From SpSt-398 sp041752235 (GTDB lineage Bacteria > Bacteroidota > Bacteroidia > Chitinophagales > Chitinophagaceae), in assembly GCA_041752235.1 (NCBI GenBank), contig JBGSHM010000005.1, positions 1 to 64,000 of the forward strand: a stretch of DNA of 64,000 nt, in the 5' to 3' direction. The translations under genes were made by a program, and so were the position numbers. The notes beneath the pieces are model-generated. The model did not search any database and was not told the DNA's origin. It was given only the letters and a program-made list of their open reading frames with translations. Of this stretch, positions 33,232-41,085 are shown piece after piece; within the stretch, counting starts at the first letter, position 1; each line of letters opens with the position of its first letter.

Positions 33232-33239
33232 CAAAGATA
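33232..33239 (-). promoter_or_regulatory. -7 box TATCTTTG of lutB
   Basis: Minus strand: TATCTTTG, CCTC, ATG. A full TAnnTTTG match four bases before the start codon. Confidence 0.65.
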
Positions 33240-33290
33240 TACCAGGATTTGAGGATTATTGGATTTTAGGATTGAGGGAAATTAAAACGA

Positions 33291-33373
33291 GGCTGTGCGA
33301 GACCAGAGGTCTCGTACAGCCGTAAAACATTATTTCTTGTCGCTGCCTTGCGTCTTTGCGCCCTGGCGGTTAA
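33291..33373. repeat. GTGCGAGACC hairpin plus single family A arm
   Basis: 33295-33317: GTGCGAGACC-AGA-GGTCTCGTAC, a third copy of the hairpin seen inside 25909-26149. 33340-33373 is a single family A arm (TTGCGTCTTTGCGCCCTGGCGGTTAA) that lies inside the 3' end of the DUF3109 gene and encodes its last residues. Confidence 0.85.
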
Positions 33374-33947
33374 TCCTCCCCGCTGCCTTTTCCAACGCCC
33401 CATAAAACTCCTCCCCGTACTTCCTTACAATGGCCTCTTTCAAAAATTTATACGCGGGTAGCTGTTCTTTCTCTCCCAATTTACAGGCAGGATTGCAGAG
33501 TTTTTCGCGGGGTTCATAATTCAATCGCTCGTAATCCCCATGCTTGCCTTTGTAGGCGATGATGGGATAAAGATGACAGCTCAGGGGTTTTTTCCAGGGA
33601 ATGAGGCCTTCGTAATAGGCTTGCTCAAAAGCACATTTGATCACTCCGTTCTTCTCGCGGATGCCATACACACAGATCTCCGAATCCTTACCGAGCGTCG
33701 GGGTTACCCAGCCAAATTCGCGGTGATACACGTATTTTCCTTTCCGCTCGATCTCGGCCAGGGAGGCCTCGGAGAGATAGTGTTTTATTTTTTCAAACAT
33801 CTCAATCACGATATCCAACTCTTCATCTTCCAGCGGAGCACCTGCATCTCCTTCCTCACAACAACCACCCTTGCACTTGGCCAGGTCACAAAGAAATTTC
33901 TTTTCTACGATATCATCACTGATGATCTTATTGTCAATTACGATCAC
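33330..33947 (-). CDS. DUF3109 family cysteine-rich protein
   Basis: 205 aa from the GTG at 33947; the longer frame upstream translates repeat DNA. Cysteine-rich N-terminal motif CDLAKCKGGCCEEGDAGAPL, then SEICVYG, GVIKCAFEQAYYEG, PLSCHLYPI and CNPACKLG, a pattern like CxxxCxxxCC zinc or iron-sulfur proteins (YkgJ-like). Function unknown. The C-terminal tail (INRQGAKTQGSDKK) is translated from a family A arm, so the original end was probably earlier. A -7 box TATCTTTG lies at 33962-33969. Confidence 0.92.
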   Translation of the reverse strand: MIVIDNKIISDDIVEKKFLCDLAKCKGGCCEEGDAGAPLEDEELDIVIEMFEKIKHYLSEASLAEIERKGKYVYHREFGWVTPTLGKDSEICVYGIREKNGVIKCAFEQAYYEGLIPWKKPLSCHLYPIIAYKGKHGDYERLNYEPREKLCNPACKLGEKEQLPAYKFLKEAIVRKYGEEFYGALEKAAGRINRQGAKTQGSDKK

Positions 33948-33961
33948 GGAATGTGTTTGGG

Positions 33962-33969
33962 CAAAGATA
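33962..33969 (-). promoter_or_regulatory. -7 box TATCTTTG of the DUF3109 gene
   Basis: Full TAnnTTTG match on the minus strand, 14 bases before the GTG at 33947. The box joins directly to the heptamer repeat at 33969-34022, whose unit CACTAT supplies its first bases. Confidence 0.5.
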
Positions 33970-34022
33970 GTGAATGGTGAATAGTGAATGGTCAATTCAC
34001 CATTCACTATTCACTATTCACC
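33969..34022. repeat. GTGAnnn heptamer palindrome
   Basis: Units GTGAATG, GTGAATA and GTGAATG are followed after a short turn by TTCACCA, TTCACTA and TTCACTA. The TAG stop of the TPR gene (34014) is formed by the unit GTGAATAG. Confidence 0.9.
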
Positions 34023-35810
34023 TTTCTTAAACCACCCCCTCACCCATGCCTTCCCTCTCGAAATACTCAGGCGGTTATGGCTGGTGAGATAATGGATCAC
34101 TTTGTGTTCAAGCCAATGGTGTAATGGAACGAGTATCGCAGCCAGGGCGATCATAAAAGCCAGGTCCTTCCAGGGTTCGCCTTCGGTGAGACCGTAAATA
34201 TTTTTCTTAAATAAAAGGAAGAGGAATTCAAAGAACATCAGGAAGGCAAAGAACCCGATAATCCGTATGGTATTGGCAGAAACCCGGAACATACCCAACA
34301 TGACCAGGGCTACAAAAAAGATGGCGATACCAATGGTGATGGCCAGGTATTGATAACGGTCACGCTGTTGTTTTTTCTCCAATTTCTCGGCCTGTAGCCG
34401 CTCTTCCCGTTGTTGTGCATCCGCGATCTGAAGTTGAAGGAGGTCTTCCTGTTTACCGAGTTGCTCCAACGAATCTTCGAGGGACTTGCTTAATGCGGCA
34501 TATTGAAGCGCATCTTTATAATTTCCGGATAACTGATGGGCCGAATCAAGTTTTTCGGCAATGCGTTTCTGCCATTCAAGGTTGCGGGTTTCGTTGGCGG
34601 TTTGTTGAGCCACCAACAGGGCTTCGATCGCTTGCGGATACTGACCTGCCCTAAGGTGATAGGTGGAGTATTGGGTAAAAAACCCCACTTTACCCGCATT
34701 GCCCATCACCGACTCAAAGGCAGGGCGCGCCAGTTGAAAGTGATATCCCGCTGAATCCAATACCCCCATTTCCGAGTAGATGACCCCATAGGCCTGATCA
34801 ATGACACTGGCAAAACCCATCCGTTTTAAATAAAGCAATAACTGTTGATTATTCCGAAGGAATTCCAGGGCATCCGCGGTTTTCTTTGAATCAAGATACA
34901 GGTTGAGCAAACCAATATACCCGGGAATACGCATGGCATCAAACTTCAGACTGTCCACAATTTTTAATCCTTCATCATAGGAGGACCGGGCCAGTTCAAA
35001 TTCCCCTTTGGCTGAAAAAAGACCGGCAATAAAATTAAGGTCGTTCACCAGACTGAACTTCTCACCTCCTTCATTGGTCTGATTTAGAATTTCCTTGGCC
35101 TGCATGGCATAGTCCAGCGATTTATCATGGTTCTTGATCACAAAATAAAAATCGCGCAACTTGGTATAGCATCGTCTCAGTAAAGCCAATTGGGATGACT
35201 TTTGCTTGATCTTTTTTGTCCCCTCAGCGATCCGTACCGCATTGAAATAATTTTTCAGAGCAAGTAACTTCTCATCCTTGACGAGGTAGGCATCCCCAAA
35301 GCTGATAAAGCACTCCGCTTCCAAACTATCCTTACCTGAATTACCCACCAATGAAAATGCTTGTGTGGCAAAATTCAATGCCTTATCCGCATCTGGTATC
35401 AGGCACTGCACAGAAGAAAGCCCAAGCAGGGTATAAGCCTGTTCCTCCTCCAGCTTACTTTCCTGTGCCAGCTTGAGTGCCTTTTGATAATACCCAAGAG
35501 AGGTTTGTATATTCTCCTTTTTACCTGCCACATATGAAAAGCGTAACCCATTGTACCGATAGGCCTTTACCATGAGTTTCCGGTCGCGGGAAAACTCGGC
35601 GATCTCAATGGCCTTTTTTCCAAAGCTATCCGCCTGTTGCGGGTTCACCGACATCAACATCATGGATATCCTTCCGGTTAACTGCACCCGCTCCTGATCC
35701 GTAGTAGCCACGGCAAGCTTACGCTTAAAGCTATCCACCATCGCCATTTGCTGTGATTGTGCCGCGAAGGAAAAGAGGAAGAGAACTAGTAGGGGGAGGA
35801 GTTTTCTCAT
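34014..35810 (-). CDS. TPR protein with C-terminal membrane anchor
   Basis: 598 aa from the ATG at 35810; the longer frame upstream reads repeat DNA. Signal peptide (LLPLLVLFLFSFAAQSQ). About residues 30-450 are TPR-like helical repeats (SLGYYQKALKLAQ, NYFNAVRIAEGT, SLDYAMQAKEILNQ, SYDEGLKIVDSLKF). A coiled coil (EERLQAEKLEKKQQRD) is followed by several membrane segments near the C-terminus. The layout is that of periplasmic TPR sensor kinases of Bacteroidota, but the kinase domain is absent. Function unknown; it may pass signals through the membrane. Upstream gene is gldD in the opposite-end sense (both minus strand). Confidence 0.8.
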   Translation of the reverse strand: MRKLLPLLVLFLFSFAAQSQQMAMVDSFKRKLAVATTDQERVQLTGRISMMLMSVNPQQADSFGKKAIEIAEFSRDRKLMVKAYRYNGLRFSYVAGKKENIQTSLGYYQKALKLAQESKLEEEQAYTLLGLSSVQCLIPDADKALNFATQAFSLVGNSGKDSLEAECFISFGDAYLVKDEKLLALKNYFNAVRIAEGTKKIKQKSSQLALLRRCYTKLRDFYFVIKNHDKSLDYAMQAKEILNQTNEGGEKFSLVNDLNFIAGLFSAKGEFELARSSYDEGLKIVDSLKFDAMRIPGYIGLLNLYLDSKKTADALEFLRNNQQLLLYLKRMGFASVIDQAYGVIYSEMGVLDSAGYHFQLARPAFESVMGNAGKVGFFTQYSTYHLRAGQYPQAIEALLVAQQTANETRNLEWQKRIAEKLDSAHQLSGNYKDALQYAALSKSLEDSLEQLGKQEDLLQLQIADAQQREERLQAEKLEKKQQRDRYQYLAITIGIAIFFVALVMLGMFRVSANTIRIIGFFAFLMFFEFLFLLFKKNIYGLTEGEPWKDLAFMIALAAILVPLHHWLEHKVIHYLTSHNRLSISRGKAWVRGWFKKGE

Positions 35811-35823
35811 GGGGGGGTGTTGA

Positions 35824-35912
<89 letters not shown>

Positions 35913-35913
35913 T

Positions 35914-36519
35914 CTACTCCCTCCACCTCACACTATTAATCAAATGCAACATATCCTTTTTAAAAAAATCATTGACCACGCTGAGTGAGTCGCTATTGGG
36001 GGTGGCGGAAAAGTAGAGGGCGCCACGTAAAAAATGCCGGGTGCTATCGGTTAAAAAGAATTGATTGGCGGTGGCCGTATTACCCATCAGGGTAAAATAG
36101 ATCCCTTCGATGCCATTTGGCGTTTTCATCAAACTGTCACGTATACCCGATGCTTTATAGGTATGTTGTTTGAACGACATTTGAAAAGCATCGCTCACGA
36201 GTGAATCAAAATCATAACGCCGTACATCTTTGTAGCTGATATGGATACGGCCATTATAGCCGGGAAAATCCACATTGAGCCACCAGTCATTCTCCGTTTT
36301 TTGATCAAAGAACAGACTGTCCTGAATGATCTCACCATATACCGGATACTCGAAGGTGTAGGGGTATCCGGGTTTGTCAAACAACTGATATTTTTTTTCG
36401 GGAAACGCGATCTTGAAATATCCCCGCTTTTTAAAAGAATAGGGGCTGTTACAGGCCCAAAGGACCAGGGAGACTATGCCGATAAAATACCAAATCCGGG
36501 CTTTTTGCATATGGATCAT
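35914..36519 (-). CDS. gldD: Gliding motility lipoprotein GldD
   Basis: 201 aa. Lipobox LVLWACNS. Matches GldD features: SFKKRGYFKIAFPEKKYQLFD, GYPYTFEYPVYG, WWLNVDFPGYNGRIHISYK and the C-terminal HLINSVRWRE. Needed for gliding and T9SS function in Flavobacterium johnsoniae. Start ATG overlaps the gldE stop by 4 bp (ATGA). A second in-frame ATG three codons on is possible. Confidence 0.95.
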   Translation of the reverse strand: MIHMQKARIWYFIGIVSLVLWACNSPYSFKKRGYFKIAFPEKKYQLFDKPGYPYTFEYPVYGEIIQDSLFFDQKTENDWWLNVDFPGYNGRIHISYKDVRRYDFDSLVSDAFQMSFKQHTYKASGIRDSLMKTPNGIEGIYFTLMGNTATANQFFLTDSTRHFLRGALYFSATPNSDSLSVVNDFFKKDMLHLINSVRWRE

Positions 36520-37835
36520 TCAGTTCGTTGTTGTATAGAGATCTTAACCTTTTCAATCCGGTTGCGGGATGTTTCGAGTACCGTGAAGAGGAAATCACCG
36601 GTGGGTACGGCATCCTGTATGGCGGGTAATTCGCCGGCAAGCTCCAATACCAGTCCGGCCAGCGATTCGCTATCCCCTTTTACCTTGTCAAAGGTATCAA
36701 TGGGTAGTTTCATCGCGCGGCATACATCGGTGATCTTGGTCTTGCCTTCAAATTCATAGGAGCCATCTTCCAGCCGAACAAACCCCGCTTCATCCTCATC
36801 AAACTCATCGCGGATATCACCGATCACTTCTTCGAGGATATCTTCCAGGGTAACGATCCCACTGGTTCCTCCAAATTCATCCACCACTACGGCAAAATGT
36901 ACTTTGCGGGTTTGAAACTCACGGAGCAGGTCGCGGATCAGTTTGGTTTCCGGTACAAAAAAGGGTTGCCGGACAAGAATATGCCAGTCATATTCCGGGT
37001 TCTCCGATAAATGGGGCAGTATATCTTTGGTATTGATTACCCCAACCACTTCATCCAGGCTTCCTTTATAGACCGGCAGTCGGGAATAATGCAGTTCTTC
37101 AATTCGGCGGACCAGGGTAGAAAAATCTGTATTGTATTCGATCCCGCTTACTTCGAGACGGGTTCGCATGATTTGTTTGACTGTGATATTGCCAAATTTG
37201 ACGATCCCTTTCAGGATATTCTTTTCCTCCACCGTGGCATTGCCATTGGCAGACACATCGATCGCTTCATCCAGTTGCTGTAAACTGGTGATCTCCGACC
37301 GGTTGGCTCCCAAATTGCGGCCAATATTATCGGCCACTTTTACCATGCGCACACTCAATCGGCGAAGAAACAGATGGATGCCCTCCACAATGAGTACCGA
37401 TCCATAGGCAAAGCGCAGGTTGTTTTGCGTAGCCCACACTTTGGGCAGGATGGTGGCAAAGAAAATGAGAATGACTCCGATGATCGTTACCCGGATAAGG
37501 AGTTCCAATAAAAATCCCGCATCAAAATACATCAGGTCAATCCGGCCCAGGCTCCCATAGGGAAAATATTGCTGAATGATATAACTCATCAGGATGATGA
37601 TGGTGATATTGATAAAGGTGCCGGCTAATAAGAGGGAGGTGTACACCTGTTTGGACTCACTGAGCAACAAGATGATCTTTTTGGCCATCGAATGCTGCTT
37701 TGTTTTCAGCATATTGATATCCTTCCGGGTGAGGGAAAAGAAAGCCACTTCTGCGCCAGAGATCACAAAGGAAAGCGCCAGGAGAAGAAGCAGCAGTACA
37801 AATAGCAGGTTGATACCCTGCGTTGATGGATCCAT
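36516..37835 (-). CDS. gldE: Gliding-associated CNNM/CorC-like membrane protein GldE
   Basis: 439 aa. DUF21/CNNM membrane domain (about 1-190: LLFVLLLLLLALSFVISGAEVAFFSLTR), two CBS domains (about 205-330: IMRTRLEVSGIE, LPVYKGSLDEVVGVINTKDIL, VVDEFGGTSGIVTLEDILEEVIG) and a CorC/HlyC domain (about 345-435). The GAEVAFFSLTR motif and the spacing fit GldE, the usual partner of GldD. The -7 box TATTTTTG at 37844-37851 lies 8 bases upstream. Confidence 0.95.
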   Translation of the reverse strand: MDPSTQGINLLFVLLLLLLALSFVISGAEVAFFSLTRKDINMLKTKQHSMAKKIILLLSESKQVYTSLLLAGTFINITIIILMSYIIQQYFPYGSLGRIDLMYFDAGFLLELLIRVTIIGVILIFFATILPKVWATQNNLRFAYGSVLIVEGIHLFLRRLSVRMVKVADNIGRNLGANRSEITSLQQLDEAIDVSANGNATVEEKNILKGIVKFGNITVKQIMRTRLEVSGIEYNTDFSTLVRRIEELHYSRLPVYKGSLDEVVGVINTKDILPHLSENPEYDWHILVRQPFFVPETKLIRDLLREFQTRKVHFAVVVDEFGGTSGIVTLEDILEEVIGDIRDEFDEDEAGFVRLEDGSYEFEGKTKITDVCRAMKLPIDTFDKVKGDSESLAGLVLELAGELPAIQDAVPTGDFLFTVLETSRNRIEKVKISIQQRTE

Positions 37836-37869
37836 AGATGATGCAAAAATATACTATTGAAAGCACTCC

Positions 37870-38283
37870 TTAAAAGCTGAGGTCATCCGGGGAGGTTGAA
37901 CCCTGATCACCGGAAAAGCTATCTCCTTCAGGTGAATGTCCACCAGCATCGGCACGTTTATCAAGCATGATGAGGTTATCGCCTACCACTTCCGTGGCGA
38001 ATTTTCGGTTGCCGTCCTTATCGTCCCAGCTACGGGTACGCAAACGGCCTTCAATATAAACAAGGCTGCCTTTATGCAGGTATTTCTGTGCGAGTTCGGC
38101 CAATCCTCTCCAGAGCAGGACGGTATGCCATTCTGTTTGAGAGACCAGCTTTCCGGTTCGGTCTTTAAACGTTTCGGTGGTTGCCAACGGGAATTTGGCA
38201 ACGGCAATATTTCCTTCCAGGGTCTGTACATCCGGATCCTTACCCAGGTTCCCGATCAGCATTACTCTGTTAACACCTCTCAT
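37870..38283 (-). CDS. ssb: Single-stranded DNA-binding protein
   Basis: 137 aa. OB fold with VNRVMLIGNLGKDPDVQ, FPLATTETFKD, TEWHTVLLWRGLAELAQKYLHKGSLVYIEGRLRTRSW. A short disordered linker and the acidic tip (SPDDLSF) that recruits repair proteins follow. Between gldE (34 bp) and mutY (100 bp), the standard Bacteroidota order. Confidence 0.97.
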   Translation of the reverse strand: MRGVNRVMLIGNLGKDPDVQTLEGNIAVAKFPLATTETFKDRTGKLVSQTEWHTVLLWRGLAELAQKYLHKGSLVYIEGRLRTRSWDDKDGNRKFATEVVGDNLIMLDKRADAGGHSPEGDSFSGDQGSTSPDDLSF

Positions 38284-38383
38284 ACGCTATCATTTTTTCA
38301 AATCAATTCGAGTCAATACGATCTAATGTCTCTTAAAATTAATTTTTTTTATCCGTATTTATCAAATCCATTGCATTTTGATG

Positions 38384-39457
38384 CTAACGCCTGTGTGTCC
38401 AGTATTTAGCGATCAACCGGGGAAAGGCCAGTTCAGCGATCTTTTTTCGACTTACCCAGATAAAGCCTTCGGGCCTTTTGACGGTTGGCCCCAGCTCAAT
38501 TTCAAAAAATCGGGCATGTATCTTTTGGTGGCTCAATAACTGTTCCTGCCACGGGGAGACGTTGACCAATTTATATTGACCGGGTGTTAACAGGCCTTGT
38601 TCATCAGCCTTTTTCAATACGGCTTTTGGTGAAAGGCGGTTGCCTTCGATCAGGGGAAACTCATACAGGTTGGCCCAAATATCCTTACCGGTCCGCTTCC
38701 GTAACAGGAATCGGCTCTGATTACTAATTACGAAATAGTCAAACCATCGGTCCTTTACCTTGGTCTTTTTGGTACGAACCGGCCATTCCTCTACCTTACC
38801 ATGTTGATAGGCTTCGCATGTGCGCTGAAAGGGGCAACCTGTACAAAGTGGCGCAGCCGGTTTACAAACTACCGCGCCAAAATCCATGATCGCCTGGTTA
38901 TACTCACCCGGTGACCGCTGATCCAATAACTGATTGGCCAATTGGATAAAATATTTTTTTCCTTCCGTGCTATCCGAGGAGAGCGTGATACCAAATACCC
39001 GGGCCAGCACCCGAAATACATTGCCATCCACTACCGCATGGGGAAGGTTATAGGCAAAAGAAGCGATGGCGGCTGCGGTGTAGGGCCCTACACCTTTTAA
39101 GACAAGTATATCTTCATACCGGGAGGGGAATTGCCCCTTTCTTTCCGTACTGATCAGACGCGCAGTGGCCAACAGGTTACGGCAACGGCTGTAATATCCC
39201 AGGCCTTCCCAGAGTTTATAGACACGCTCATCGGTAGCCGCGGCAAGTTGATGGATGGTAGGAAAGGTGGTGATGAAACGATTGTAATAATCCCAGCCCT
39301 GTTCCACCCGGGTTTGTTGCAGGATGATCTCACTTAACCATATTTTGTACGGGTCTTTCTCCCCTTTCCAGGGCATTTGCCGGGTGTTTTTTTCCCGGTG
39401 CCATTTTAAAAGCCTGAGGGCGAATTGCTTACTTGGTTCCATGCCGAAAGCCTCCAT
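38384..39457 (-). CDS. mutY: A/G-specific adenine glycosylase MutY
   Basis: 357 aa. Removes adenine mispaired with 8-oxoguanine. HhH-GPD fold with IILQQTRVEQG, the LKGVGPYTAAAIASFAY hairpin, the catalytic Asp region VVDGNVFRVLARVFGI, and a 4Fe-4S cluster C-x6-C-x2-C-x5-C (CKPAAPLCTGCPFQRTC). The C-terminal NUDIX-like domain recognises 8-oxoG (about 235-355). A second ATG lies six codons on. Divergent from the HU gene. Confidence 0.97.
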   Translation of the reverse strand: MEAFGMEPSKQFALRLLKWHREKNTRQMPWKGEKDPYKIWLSEIILQQTRVEQGWDYYNRFITTFPTIHQLAAATDERVYKLWEGLGYYSRCRNLLATARLISTERKGQFPSRYEDILVLKGVGPYTAAAIASFAYNLPHAVVDGNVFRVLARVFGITLSSDSTEGKKYFIQLANQLLDQRSPGEYNQAIMDFGAVVCKPAAPLCTGCPFQRTCEAYQHGKVEEWPVRTKKTKVKDRWFDYFVISNQSRFLLRKRTGKDIWANLYEFPLIEGNRLSPKAVLKKADEQGLLTPGQYKLVNVSPWQEQLLSHQKIHARFFEIELGPTVKRPEGFIWVSRKKIAELAFPRLIAKYWTHRR

Positions 39458-39595
39458 TTAGGGCGGTTTCACAATAATAATTGGGGCAATTTAGCATACC
39501 AAAACGGGTATTTTCAAAAAAAAGTTCATATCCTATTGACAATCACCCAATTTTGGCATATATTGTAAAAAAATAAACTGCTAAATCATTAAACA

Positions 39596-39919
39596 ATGCG
39601 TAAAGCCGATTTGGTAAACCAGATTTCCGAAAAGACCGGCATCCCCAAAGTGGATGTATTGGTAACTCTCGAAACGATGTTCAAAGAGATAAAGGACTCG
39701 TTGTCAAAGGGAGAGAATATTTACATCCGCGGATTCGGAAGTTTTATCACCAAGAAGAGAGCGGCAAAGATCGGACGTAACATCAAGAAGAACATTGCCG
39801 TTCATATCCCCGAACATTACATTCCGGCGTTCAAACCTGCCAAGGAATTCGTGGCCGAGGTGAAAAAGATCACCAATCTGCCCGAAAATGCTGAATCCGA
39901 CAGGGATGAATTGGCCTGA
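39596..39919 (+). CDS. HU/IHF-type DNA-binding protein
   Basis: 107 aa. HU fold: MRKADLVNQISEKTGIPKVD, LSKGENIYIRGFGSFITKKR, KIGRNIKKN and the beta arm (IPEHYIPAFKPAKEF), with an acidic C-terminal extension (NAESDRDELA). Small nucleoid protein. The mutY | HU | TPR | rng order is typical for the phylum. A TATTGAC ... TATATTG pair upstream (39535-39565) may be the promoter. Confidence 0.95.
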   Translation: MRKADLVNQISEKTGIPKVDVLVTLETMFKEIKDSLSKGENIYIRGFGSFITKKRAAKIGRNIKKNIAVHIPEHYIPAFKPAKEFVAEVKKITNLPENAESDRDELA

Positions 39920-39927
39920 TTTGGTGG

Positions 39928-39935
39928 TACCTTTG
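39928..39935 (+). promoter_or_regulatory. -7 box TACCTTTG of the TPR gene at 39954
   Basis: Full TAnnTTTG match 18 bases upstream of the GTG at 39954. Predicted leader about 14 bases. Confidence 0.5.
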
Positions 39936-39953
39936 CCGTCTAAATAGCACTAC

Positions 39954-40799
39954 GTGAACAAGTACCAGTGGATCACGGCAGGATCGGCCGTTGCCTTAAT
40001 CATATTGATCTTTGCTTTTCGGGATGAAACACCACCCGCAAAAAAACAAGTAGAGGGACAAACCGCACTCCCTTCCTCCCTTACTATTGACAGCCTTTTA
40101 GTACATGCCCGCGAATCGCTTTCACCCGGCCAATTGGACCGGATCCTTTTCCTCGAGAAATCAGTAGGCAGAGGAGACGTTTCCGAGCAAAAGCTCCATA
40201 TCTATCACCAACTGGCTCGTTTCTGGCAGGATACCGGCCGCAACTTCGTGGTTTCCACCTGGTACCGCGCCGAAGCCGCCCGGTTGGAAAATTCCGAAAA
40301 AAACCTCACCTTTGCCGCCCATTTGCTGTTGGACAGCCTGCGGGAAGAACCGAATGTCCAGCTCAGAAGATGGGAGGCCCAACAAGCCAAAGAGCTATTT
40401 GAAAGAGCATTGAAAATCAATCCGGATAATGATTCATCACGTATCGGACTGGGTACGGTCTATCTCTTTGGAGATATCGCCGACAACCCCATGCAGGGTA
40501 TTCAGATGATCCGGGAAGTCATTGGCCGCGACAGTACCAACGTGTACGGTCAGATGATGCTGGGATATGGCTCCGCATTATCGGGGCAATACGATAAAGC
40601 AGCCGACCGTTTTGATAAAGTGCTCGCGATTGACCGGACCAATATGGAAGCCGTCTTGATGCTGGTACGCATCGGAGAGGCCTACGAGAAAGAAGGAAAA
40701 AAGACAGAAGCCATTACGCAATATGAAAAGGCCCTGCCTCTCCTTCGTGAAGACTGGAAACCGGAATTGAAGAACAGGATCGACCAATTAAAGAATTAA
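39954..40799 (+). CDS. TPR-repeat protein
   Basis: 281 aa, GTG start. An N-terminal hydrophobic segment (WITAGSAVALIILIFAF) anchors or exports the protein. TPR repeats lie at about residues 145-275: QAKELFERALKINPDNDSS, MLGYGSALSGQYDKAADRF, GEAYEKEGKKTEAITQYEKAL. Tetratricopeptide scaffold, partner unknown. It follows HU and precedes the small COX24 gene and rng, a position conserved in the phylum. -7 box at 39928-39935. Confidence 0.88.
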   Translation: MNKYQWITAGSAVALIILIFAFRDETPPAKKQVEGQTALPSSLTIDSLLVHARESLSPGQLDRILFLEKSVGRGDVSEQKLHIYHQLARFWQDTGRNFVVSTWYRAEAARLENSEKNLTFAAHLLLDSLREEPNVQLRRWEAQQAKELFERALKINPDNDSSRIGLGTVYLFGDIADNPMQGIQMIREVIGRDSTNVYGQMMLGYGSALSGQYDKAADRFDKVLAIDRTNMEAVLMLVRIGEAYEKEGKKTEAITQYEKALPLLREDWKPELKNRIDQLKN

Positions 40800-40841
40800 C
40801 CCGACCTTATTTTATAAATTAATTATTAAAAACATTTTATT

Positions 40842-40937
40842 ATGCCTTGTGGTAAAAAAAGAAAGCGTCATAAGATTGCTACGCACAAAAGAAAGAAAAG
40901 ACTGAGAAAGAACAGACATAAGAAGAAGAATAAATAG
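40842..40937 (+). CDS. 31-aa AURKAIP1/COX24-domain basic protein
   Basis: 31 aa. Starts MPCGKKRKRHKIATHKRKKR and ends in lysine/arginine-rich sequence (LRKNRHKKKNK). The KKRKRHK...HKRKKRLRKN pattern is that of the COX24/AURKAIP1 C-terminal domain, related to the mitochondrial ribosomal protein mS38; it is probably a small ribosome-associated protein. It lies between the TPR gene and rng. It is shorter than most ORF cut-offs and easily missed. Confidence 0.85.
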   Translation: MPCGKKRKRHKIATHKRKKRLRKNRHKKKNK

Positions 40938-41085
40938 TGCTTGAAGTTTAGCTTCTTATTGCCGATTGTACGTCTACCCCATCAATTTGCCCCGATCTAA
41001 TCAATCCTATCACTACGTACTAATCGCCAGTTGATCGGCTTTTTCGATCCAAAACAAGTTTGGTATGACTAATTAATGTTCTGCT

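Noticed and set aside
33948..34007. N-terminal extension of the DUF3109 protein
   Set aside because: The extra residues are translated repeat DNA and include the likely promoter box; family start fits the GTG at 33947.
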